Notes under the pieces: generated by a model
Told to the model about the DNA's origin: nothing
Database searches by the model: none
Seen by the model: the letters and a program-made list of their open reading frames with translations, nothing else
Made by a program: the position numbers and the translations under genes
Shown: in pieces, positions 48,469 to 58,037 of the stretch
How positions within the stretch are numbered: the first letter of the stretch is position 1
Layout: every line of letters begins with the position of its first letter
Assembly (NCBI RefSeq): GCF_001638985.1
Contig: NW_017265145.1
Location: 930,001 to 994,000 of the forward strand
From: Phycomyces blakesleeanus NRRL 1555(-)
Taxonomy: Eukaryota > Mucoromycota > Mucoromycetes > Mucorales > Phycomycetaceae
DNA length: 64,000 nt
Direction of reading: 5' to 3'

Positions 48469-50162
48469 TTCTTAAAAGGAATAAGAAAAAGAAAAAAAAA
48501 TGATTGAAGAATGAAAGGGGTCAAGTGTTATGCACGCCGCTTGAACTTTTTCTTCTAGTGGGCTGTTTCAATGGACTAAAGGATATGTGACTTTGTAAAG
48601 ATGTTACTGGTTAGGAGTCACACACGCACACACACGCACACACGCAGGTAGAAAGCGATAAGTAATCTGTTTGGTGTGCATTATCGATTGTCAATAATTA
48701 AGACTTTTCAAAGCGTGAATGTCAATGATCTATTTTAGAAATACACTGCTATATAATTCAAAAGTGTCCGGGATGTTAGATTTTGTCAATGTTAGGTTCG
48801 TAAAAAAATAAAATGTCTATAATTCTTAGAGATAGACGACAATTACAAAAGATTGTGAAATAAATTATCGTCAAAATGTAATGGGTGTAAATGAGTTTAA
48901 TGTCTTGCTGATATATAAGAATACTATTTACAATATCTTGTAGGCTATCCATAGAAGCTAATATATTGTATTGAGATAAATTTACTGATTCAGGCTGATG
49001 TATCTTATATTAAATAAATAAAAAAATAAATAAAAGTCGTCTTTACATGTGGGGTCTACGATCAGTTTCATAGAATACATTATTATCATGTTTTTTAAAA
49101 TTTAATCCCAGCCATTCATTCATGTATGTAATGAACAGATTAAGAAAATCATCATAGAGCTTTGAAGTTGTAACCTCTCCAATATAAGAAATCAACAACC
49201 CTTAATTTAATATTGAATATACCAGAATTCACCAATTTTTTTTTGGAAGTTACTAATATGGCATGCACTGGGAGACATTTTTCTTTTCCAAGTCCTCCTT
49301 CAGTTACTCCCCCGGTTCTGAGGGATAACCAGGCTTTTTGGATACACCTTCGTCCAAAAATATTCTAGGCAATCAATATTGAACTTTCGGTTGAACTCTT
49401 GAATACACACTCAAGAACATGAATGTCAAAATCTTTGAATTTTCTCAACATCGCCACCTTGTGTGGCCGAGTTGTCTTTATTTCTTTCTTCTTCCCCCCT
49501 TAAACGAGCCACTCTGCTCCAATGGACTATTATTCTTGTAACACTCTTGTTTTATATATAGCAGTAAATTTATTATTATCATTGGCCATCATTTACACAT
49601 TGGAAGATTTTAGCAATGAACAATTCATCTTTGCGCATACAAATCATTATTCTATTTTCAGTAAAAGTTTTCTTTTCCTCTGATTTTTTGTATAAAGTTT
49701 GAGAACAAGAAGGGAAAATGGACAAAGTTTGTAGTCTATGATTCTTTCTTTATTTTTTTTTAGTACATCTTCGTGTGTTGTATCTATTCCAGCTAATAAT
49801 ACAAGAAGAAAAAAGTATGTTTTTCAGTGCATATTGTTCGAATTATCTTTTTTTATTATATATACCAATCTTCGCAGATTTTATATTATTGATACAATAA
49901 AAACATATTTTTCTTATAATAAAGATCGTATTCGGTTGTATATTCGTTGCATTGTGTTAATCTGGAAGTGTTATTAGTATTAGTATCAATATTATTAAGT
50001 TTGGTAACCTGAGGAGGAGAAAATGATTCAGAAGGGTAAGAGAAGTCTACCTAAGCCATATTTTGGAAAGAGAATAAAAGGTCACATATAAAGTCGCCTC
50101 TTTATCTTTTTTTGAAAGGTTGAGTGTATTAGTTGTATAATCGCTTATTACTTTGATCACTA
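48469..50162. other. Divergent intergenic region
   Basis: 1.7 kb between the DnaJ and RRP7 starts, with (CACACG)n near 48621-48650. The frame at 49738-49977 (+) is Ile/Tyr/Phe-rich without family features. No gene seen. Confidence 0.5.
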
Positions 50163-51362
50163 ATGCCTAAAGAAGTCAAAACAAAAAAGGCCGCGAAGGC
50201 CGCCATTCCTAAATCCCTGGACACATTCTTTGGATTTACCATCTTACCCGTACTTGTGGCCGAGAACACCAGACATTACATGTACTTGAAGAAGCATGAG
50301 TCTCGCAATGCCACTGAATTGCTTCCTAATAACCGGTCCCTATTCGTACTCAATCTTCCTGTGGATACAACTGATGACCATTTACGCCAATTATTCGGTG
50401 ATTCCGGCACCATTAAACGGATATTCTATCACAATGGTGTAGCAGCAGATACAGTATACGACAGCGATTGCAGCGACGAAGAGGAGTTTGGCGTTGTCGA
50501 AGCATCACCTGAAAAAAAGGAGAAAGAATCTAAAAAATCAAAGAAGAGAAAGAACTTAGAAAGAAGAAAAGAAGAAGAAGAAGCACCCATTGAGCTGCGG
50601 AAAGTACTACACACAGGATCGTCAGCACATATTGTGTTTGCCCACACAAAGATGCTTGAGGCTGCATTGAACACCGCTCGTGATCGTGTCTGGACAGCAG
50701 GAGAAAATGTCAACGTACAATCTCTTGGATTTGACCGTGAGTTTTTAGGGCTATAAAATTCTGGAGATTTTAAGAGAAAGAAGAGGTTTTTTTTTCTTAA
50801 AAGAAAGACAATATTGCACAGAGAATCAAAATATATTTATATATTTATGGTACCGAATGGGATTGTAGGTTATATGCTTAGATTCTCGGTATCTCGCCCT
50901 GACCCTGCTAAGCTTCAACAAAAGGTTGATTCATTCATGATGAAATTCAAGGCCAACGAATATGAACAAGAACGTTTGGCATTGGAGCGCATGAACCAAA
51001 TGGATGACGATGGTTTTGTGGTGGTTACCCGTAACAAAAAGGTTAAGACTTCAGATGGCACCACTAGTGTTTCTACTTTCAAGGGTGAATCATTTGATGT
51101 CAATAAGGTGAAGAAGAAGGAGCTCGAGAATTTCTACCGCTTCCAACTTAGAGAGAAGAAGCAGAATGGTAAGTTATACTTAGTATTATTAATGTAGTAC
51201 AGTTTAGTATATTGTAATGCGTTTGTGTGTTTATTGTTCAATTGCAATATACTAAATATTTTTTTATTATTTGCAGAATTGGTTGAGCTGCGAAAGAAGT
51301 TTGAAGAGGACAAGGAGAAGATTGCTGTTCTCAAGCAATCGAGAAAATTCAAGCCTTTCTAA
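50163..51362 (+). CDS. RRP7: Ribosomal RNA-processing protein 7
   Basis: Component of the small-subunit processome (in yeast with Utp22 and casein kinase 2) needed for 18S rRNA maturation; nucleolar. Three exons give 319 aa: 50163-50736, 50869-51168 and 51277-51362 (TAA). A basic start (MPKEVKTKKAAKAAIPKS) leads into FFGFTILPVLVAENTRHYMY. An RRM-like fold follows: SLFVLNLPVDTTDDHLRQLF, then a lysine-rich insert (about 108-140), then SSAHIVFAHTKMLEAALNTA. The diagnostic C-terminal helix region reads ENFYRFQLREKKQNELVELR, KKFEEDKEKIAVLK, QSRKFKPF. The acidic patch DSDCSDEEEFG before the Lys-rich insert could be a CK2 target (inference). It is followed on the same strand by the IML2-like gene 468 bp downstream. 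Confidence 0.95.
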
Positions 51363-51829
51363 ATTTTGTAAAAATAAATAATAAATAAAATATAAAAAAT
51401 ATAAAATAAGAAATAAGAAATGATATTTGTAATTATAATTATAATATAATGATCATGCATTAAGAAAATTTCGAATCAATGATAGAGAGAGGGAGAGAGA
51501 GAGCGAGTGATTACTGAGGCGGTAATTAAAGCCAATGTGAAAGACTTCCTTACCGGGCCATTAAAAAAAACTAAGCATACAAAATACTCATACTATCTCC
51601 CCCCTTTTTGTTTCCTTCTCTTTCCCAAAGAGGATTTACTTACACAATAATAATATAATACATTACACATAATAATATACCCTCCCTCTTTTAAAACCCT
51701 TCTATATCATATACCTGATTTATAATTATACACTATACATCTTACATAAAAGAAAAAAAAAACAATAATAATAACAACAAGGGAAAAGAAAAGAAAGGAA
51801 CCGAACAACTTCAATTCTTAATAACCCTC
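51363..51829. other. RRP7 3' flank / IML2-like promoter
   Basis: 467 bp with AAATAATAAATAAA and AATATAAAATA runs near 51375-51415 that could serve polyadenylation, a GAGAGA tract near 51483, and CT-rich sequence near 51595-51625. No gene. Confidence 0.5.
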
Positions 51830-52983
51830 ATGTTTCGACAACAACTGAGTCATCTAACCAAGCTGACCACCTCAACCCTCAAATATGCTTCTACGAACAC
51901 AGTCACCCTCCTATCGATGGCAACATCGACAGAGGACCCAATGCCATCTCAAGCACTCATTAACTTTTGGATTCAAGAAACTCAAAGAGGCCTGGTAAAA
52001 AGAATATAGCAACATTAATAAGATCAGAAATATCATTCTTCTGTTTGTTTACTTGTTTTATAAAACAAAAAGTCCCGAGACTCATCAAATACATGTCTTG
52101 TGACATAGGATGCTTTCTTTGATGATCAGTTTGAAACTGCCCAGATTATTTTTGTCCAACATGTTACAGAGTCACCATTCCATGCTGTCGGGTATGCGAT
52201 GATTGCCTATGTCGAGGCCATGCTTGGATTTGAACCCGAAAAGATCGCCAATGCACTTCAACTCATTCACACAGCAGAAGCCATGGCCAGGCAATTTGGT
52301 AAACGAGCAAGACGACGAAGTTGGAAATCCAAAGGATCTACTACAGCAGATGATCAGGAATCATCAAATTCTATTTCTGAATCATGCAAGGATTCTGCCC
52401 AAAAGAAGAGATATTTTTCGAGTCGGAATGATCAGCCAATTGACATTCAGTATGTCTTATTGGAAACAAATTGCATGCTAATGTCGGCCACAATCCAATT
52501 CTTAAGGAGTAGCTGGATCGAGTACATGAAAGCAGCATACAAGTTAAGAAAGGCCTACAAGATGTATGAGCATTTATTTGAAACTCTTACTGGCCAAAAA
52601 GTACTCGAATATGCTGCAAACCTAAAGGGTCTACGACAGCAGAAATTAGGACCCAATTTTGTACCTGCACGACGACGTAGTGATGCACAGGGGACTGAAC
52701 CAGCCAATACAGACACAGTATCCCTTTCAAGTGTCATGACAACCCCTGCACCACATTTGTGGACAGAGAAACGTTTTGGAGTATTCCGACATCGCAAGTC
52801 CAACACTGATCTTGGCCCATTGAATCGGAAAAAAAAGTCAGAAAGCAGCTCAAGGAAGCAATCAAGTGATCCAGGCGAGACAGCAATTGAGAGTGGTATT
52901 TTCTTTGGAATTGGGTTATTCAGTCTTATTTTTTCATTATTACCACCCAAAGGTAAGAAGAATTATTTTTATTTTTTATTTTC

Positions 52984-53014
<31 letters not shown>

Positions 53015-54467
53015 GTGTGTGTGTGTGGATGTGGATTTTCATCGTTTCAAAATCATAATTGAAACAAAAGAGAAGTCTAATGGATCACTGAATCCTAGTC
53101 AACAAGATTCTCAACACACTTGGGTTCCACTCTTCGCGCCCTTTTGCTATCCATCTCTTGCAGGAATCGTATTATTCACAGGGCCTCTATTCTTCCTTAA
53201 GCGCACTTACTCTTCTAGCCTATTACACCAACCTTTCGTTATTTATTCATCCTCAACTACTACCACGATCATTTAGTCTCGAAAATGCACGGATTATCCT
53301 AAATGAGATGAAGGTCCGTTATACACAAGGCAAGATTTGGAAACTATTGGAAGGAAAATTGTGCAAAATGGAAGGTAGGACACGTCAAGGTGTCGAGATA
53401 TTGCGAGATGCCCGACGTCGGCGGCAAGATCCGGACATGGATAGTAAACATGATCCGATGGTTAATGAATTGGCTCAATTACAAGCTTTGGCGGTGTACG
53501 AGATGGGCTGGTAAAAAATGATAGCTTGTGTTTGCTACTCTCTCTCTATATATATATACAAAAACAAAACAAACCGAACTAAATTGATTGTATATTCTAA
53601 AGGGGACAATTATTCTTGGGAGACTACTTTCAGGCAGCGGAGACATTCCTTCGTCTGGAGCGAATGAACAATTGGTCACGAGCGTTCTATCACTACATTG
53701 CTACATGCTGCATATTTGCTGACGAAGCATATGACAAGGCTGCTACCGAGTTTCTCAAAGTTCCGGCTTTGCTGGATCGAAAGCGACAGTTGGGAGCGCG
53801 TCTATTACCAAATGAGATCTTTGCTGAGCGAAAGATCAAACGGTGGAAGGAAAAGGTCAGGGAACTCCAGAGCACAGATACGAATTTACAGTCGTGCAAC
53901 TCTTTGGATGGACAAATGTTACGTGAGGTCGCGGTCGTTCATCCACTTTGGGAATTGATTTATTTGTGGAATGGTACATCCCAATTGACAGATGAAATTT
54001 TGGGATCAATGAAGACCCGTTTGAGGTCTACCCTCCTTTGTCCAACTCCGAGTAGCCAATGTGTACAACCTAGTCCTTCCGAACGAGCATTCTTGTTGCT
54101 TTTACTAGGAGTTGTTGAACGCGAGCTTGGTGATTTTGAGGCATCAGCTGAATTTTTGTTGGCCAGTGTTGCAATGGAACCTCAGGTGGAAGAAGATGTC
54201 TGGATTATACCCTATGCAATGTATGAAATTGCCGCACTTCGTTGCTTTGAGCCGTTTACACCCACAAGGGCCAAAGAGGCCAGAGAGTGGATCAGAAGAT
54301 CTGAGCATTTTTTTAGTAAACGGACGACAAACGAGGCTTCTAACTCTAACTCTAATTCTTCTTCAACCCATACTCCTCAAGATCAAGGTGATGCAGATTG
54401 GGAAAGCAGACTTTATGTACGGTGTCAGCTTTTGCTTGAAAAATTGGATGACATGGCTGATACTTGA
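51830..54467 (+). CDS. IML2: IML2/TTC39-family tetratricopeptide protein
   Basis: Four exons give 761 aa: 51830-51994, 52109-52952, 53099-53510 and 53603-54467. The family signature is complete: FETAQIIFVQHVTESPFHAV, YVEAMLGFEPEKIANAL near the N-terminus, ESGIFFGIGLFSLIFSLLPP at about 316-335, NKILNTLGFHSSRPFAIHLL, the Ser/Leu-rich helix ALTLLAYYTNLSLFI, and a C-terminal TPR array (ERMNNWSRAFYHYIATCC; ERAFLLLLLGVVERELGDFE; VWIIPYAMYEIAALRCFEP). Yeast Iml2 acts in clearing inclusion bodies at lipid droplets; TTC39 proteins in animals influence lipids. A low-complexity polar insert (about 77-115 and 190-300) separates conserved blocks. The third-exon acceptor at 53098 was chosen because it restores the conserved NKILNTLGF; a nearer acceptor breaks the frame. 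The second intron carries a (GTGTAT)n repeat. Function inferred from family. Confidence 0.9.
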
Positions 54468-54477
54468 ACAGAAAAAC

Positions 54478-54545
54478 AAAAAAAAACAAAACAAAACAAA
54501 ACAAAACGAAAGAAAGAAAGAAAGAAAGAAAGAAAGAGAGATAAA
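54478..54545. repeat. AAAAC/GAAA low-complexity tract
   Basis: (AAAAC)n followed by (GAAA)n then GAGATA, between the convergent stops of the IML2-like gene and the small coiled-coil gene. Replication slippage is the likely origin. Confidence 0.85.
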
Positions 54546-54605
54546 CGGTGTTGTGATCGTATAATACAAGACAATCTTTATTACTCTCTTTTTTTATACA
54601 TATAC

Positions 54606-54842
54606 TCAAGCAGTTTCTTCTTTAGCAAGCTTTATCTTCTGTAGTAGGGCCTGGCGTTCTTCTGCCAGAGCTTCTCGTTGTTCGAGTAGTCTCGCCTGTC
54701 GTTCCTGTTCATCTAGGACTGAATCATGAGTTTTTATTTGAGAATCTCTGTGTTCACGAAGGAGTACTCCGGCATAGTAGCCGCAGGGAAGAATAAGGAC
54801 AGCCAAAGCAGGAAAGAGATTACGCTGGAGGGATGGAAGCAT
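54606..54842 (-). CDS. Small membrane-anchored coiled-coil protein, 78 aa
   Basis: Intronless frame. One N-terminal membrane segment (NLFPALAVLILPCGYYAGVL) precedes a charged helix with strong coiled-coil character (DEQERQARLLEQREALAEER, then QALLQKIKLAKEE). The layout resembles small mitochondrial inner-membrane assembly factors such as Pet117, but I see no specific match. It is convergent with the IML2-like gene, 138 bp from its stop. AT/GAAA low-complexity sequence at 54478-54545 separates the two. A clean codon pattern and a hydrophobic-then-charged profile in an AT-rich region support a real gene. Alternatives are a missing upstream exon or a chance frame. Confidence 0.6.
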   Translation of the reverse strand: MLPSLQRNLFPALAVLILPCGYYAGVLLREHRDSQIKTHDSVLDEQERQARLLEQREALAEERQALLQKIKLAKEETA

Positions 54843-55081
54843 TACTTGACTGGTGTCAGGGACATTAGGGGGGTCATGTCATTCTTAAGTTCCAAAACGA
54901 CTTGGCCAGTGACTTCTTTGCGACTGTGTTTTAAGGGAAGTTACCCTACAAAAAATATGTACGTATGTAATATATGTATGCATGTAAATTTGGGGAATGT
55001 CTACTCTTAATAATAATTATATATACAAGTATAAACTTAATATAGTGCTTTTTGTAATTAGTCAAAGCTATTATCCTACCT

Positions 55082-55164
55082 TGTATTAAAGTAGTTTATT
55101 ATAATAGTGATTCTTAGGGACCAGATACAATTATTCCATGCCAAGTAACAGTCACGATGTGGTC
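55082..55164 (-). repeat. Dispersed repeat, copy C
   Basis: On the minus strand it reads GACCACATCGTGACTG, then AATAATTGTATCTGGTCCCT, then AAGAATCACTATTATAATAA, matching copies A and B in order and spacing. Confidence 0.62.
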
Positions 55165-55237
55165 CACAGTATTTCTATATGAGATTGAGGCACTTTTTTT
55201 TTTGGAAGAATAAGAAAAGAAATTCAGATAAATTGGT

Positions 55238-55366
55238 GTGGACAGACTAAAAGTTCAAAAAAAAGGAGCAAAAAAAAGGTAAAATTAAGTAAAGTTCTAG
55301 TACAATAATATGACTTGAATTTTTGCTTTTTTTTTGCCCATTTTTTTGAACTTTTAGTCTGTCCAC
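55238..55366. repeat. Palindromic mini-element with about 26-bp perfect terminal inverted repeats
   Basis: The left arm GTGGACAGACTAAAAGTTCA plus six A residues recurs as an exact reverse complement at 55341-55366. Similarity continues inwards (GGAGCAAAAAAAGG against GGGCAAAAAAAAAGC) to about 50 bp per arm, leaving a short unpaired centre. Total length is 129 bp. It resembles a MITE or an RNA hairpin. I could not find a target-site duplication; TTGGT and ATTAA flank the arms. Confidence 0.75.
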
Positions 55367-55370
55367 ATTA

Positions 55371-55598
55371 AGTACAAGCAAAATCCGTCAGAACTTGGAA
55401 GATTTCATTGATGACTATTTCCTAATTGAACAAACGCTACTCCCAGATATAAGTTTGCTATATAATGTCTCTGTCCAATTGATGCAGAAAATAGTCCATT
55501 CAAACGACTGTCCTAAAGGGGACGGTGCGCAAGACCTAGAAAAATCTGCAATTAAATGCTTCTTCCTTTCCAGGTGCGGAAGTACTTTGGAAGCATAA
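55371..55598 (+). other. Uncharacterised open frame next to the palindrome
   Basis: Begins at the end of the palindromic element; contains IRQNLEDFIDDYFLIEQTLL and then LPDISLLYNVSVQLMQKIVH before a Cys-containing end and a stop. The composition looks protein-like and the frame stays open for 75 codons in AT-rich DNA, but there is no ATG before residue 36 or so and no family match. It could be an exon, a relic of a mobile element, or chance. Confidence 0.2.
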
Positions 55599-58037
55599 CT
55601 GGGTTGTTATCTTTCAAGTGGTAGATAATTATATTGATTTTATAGAATACTGTAATTGATTGACTGCTTCCCGGTGCGAAATAAAGGACAAGGACGCAGA
55701 AACTGCCATTTTTTTTGTAAAGTGAAAGAAAAGTAAATCCTAACTTTTGAATGGTATTGGCGTAAATTTCAAAGACATGACCAATATTTTTATTGAATTG
55801 CCAGTGTAGTCAATATTATCAGCATTTTTACGTAGGTGAATAATAGAATACTATCTCTAATTTTTATTTTAAATAGACTGAACACAGCTACTGATATTAG
55901 GCACACGCTAGAAGATTAACCAAAATAATAATAATAAGAGTGCTACGAATGTGTTGGCCGATAGCATGTGCTGATGCCCAAATGCCAATATCAATACAAT
56001 GAAAAAGGCTTGTGTATATTCTACACGTGACATTCAGAATATCCTGACAATTATACAGTATTCTTGGAAGGATATAGATAAGCGAAGGGCTCTTTAGTGT
56101 AATTCAACGTTGTTACCAATGATATATGAAGACCGCCAAGAGTTGATTCAAGTATATGAGCTATTTGCTATCCTTTATGTAAATTTACCAACTAATAATA
56201 TATATATGTGTGTGTAATAAGAAGCAGTGTTTGGATACACATTTCCCCAGATAAAAATAAGAATAAGAATGCTAATGCTAATGCTAATGCTAATAATAGC
56301 CCACGATTTATCAATAATGTACTTGGAATATTGATATTTAAATGAGAATGATATATAGGCTCAAAATCTCGGAAAGTGCCTTTGACTAATTCTTTGAATA
56401 TTACATATTAACCTCTGCTTTAATCTCAGAATAAAATTGGTTATTTATTATCTAAACTTGAAGAGCTTTTTTCCTCTTATTTTGAAAATAAAAGATTGGA
56501 AGGAAAGTAGAGTAGCTTAAAGGATCCTATTATAACAGAATCTGGTAAACTGGCGTACATAAAGGCTGTCTACATACGTGTATATATGTATATATACTCT
56601 GTGTGTGTGTGTGTACATTTATGCATTGATGTAAATATGTATGTAAATATGTATGCAGATATGTATTTAAAAAAAGGGAGAAAAAGGGGGGTTTCCATAA
56701 CTGCCTAACAACACCTAACTTTATAAGCGATGGGAAATATTTCAAGAAGACCAAGATAATAATAATCTCTATTTTTTTCAAAAATAGATTTCTTACAAGT
56801 GAAGTAATCAAAATATTCAAAATTAGACATGGCTTGGATCCAATGTTGTAAATATACATAAATACATGCAAGTGTATATGTATGTATGTCTAATAATTAC
56901 AATCAAACAGACTAGTCTTGTACAATTTTGGGAAGAATATCACGTAAGATGCATGGAAGGAGTGTGTCAATAATGAAAAGCCAAAATCAGAAATTCCAAA
57001 GAATGGTAACTTCTTAGCTAAAGACGCGTTACTTGCTGTCAGTAATTATTTTATGGGTGATATCATTTTGAAAGATATATATATATATATATATATTAGC
57101 CTAGCAGTATGTTAAATACATGACTCCATTCTTCTTCAATATAATTCCTTTTCGATTTCTCTTTAAAGAATAGAATAATACGATCATTGGAAATGATTTG
57201 GGGAATCGTTCGAATCAAAGCCAACAGCTGTTTTATTTTATTTTATTTTATTATATATATTATTCCATGCTACTTTTGGAATTGTCTTTAGGGTGAGAGT
57301 GATATTAGGGTTGATTTACTCTAAATATCTTTATTCCACAGCCAAATCTTATTTTGCTAGGACTGCTTTAAGATATTCTTAATATTAAAGGTAGCTGAAT
57401 GGGTTATCTGGTGTAGGTGCTTGTTCTCACCAAGACAGTATATTTCACGTGACAGTCATATCAATGAGAAAAGAGGTGTAAAGAAGAAAGAAAGAAAGAA
57501 AATAAAAGGGTATTTTTATCATTGAATCCTCGGAAGCTCGGGCCTCTGGGACTAAAAAGGATATGTAAACTTTAAGAGAATAGAATAGAAAGAATAATTT
57601 ATATATGTGTGAATCTAATTTTTTACTATTATTTTCTTTGTTTTTGAAAGGGATATTCCTTTTTCTGAACTGCAGATTCTTTTTATATAATATACAATAC
57701 GGTGTTGTAACCAAGACTAATCCATACGCATACACACACACAATATAAAATAAAATAAAATAAATAAATAATATCAAGGGGGTGGTACAGCCAAAGACGG
57801 CCAAAAAAGGGATCTTGTATTATCAGCAATCACTATCATTACGTCTCTTGTCTGGCTGATAGTGTATACAATAAGATATACAAGATGGATGCACAGAATA
57901 TCAATGTCACAAAAAAAAATTCAATTGGGCGTTTCGTATATAGATCTATTTAAGACCTAAATATTAAATAAATCTTTATCATTCATTTATTTATTTATTT
58001 TATTTTTTTCTTACATATTATATTCATTTTGTACGCA

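Larger units (their letters stand above)
54843..58037. other. Gene-poor region with two repeats
   Basis: 3.2 kb containing dispersed repeat copy C (55082-55164), the palindromic mini-element at 55238-55366, an uncharacterised frame at 55371-55598, a (ATGCTA)n-type repeat near 56272, (AT)n near 57078 and TTTTA repeats near 57230. No recognised gene. Confidence 0.5.

Noticed and set aside
53158..53513. IML2-like exon 3 starting at the acceptor just before 53164
   Set aside because: That acceptor leaves the wrong phase; the acceptor at 53098 gives the conserved NKILNTLGF...LLQESYYSQG in frame.
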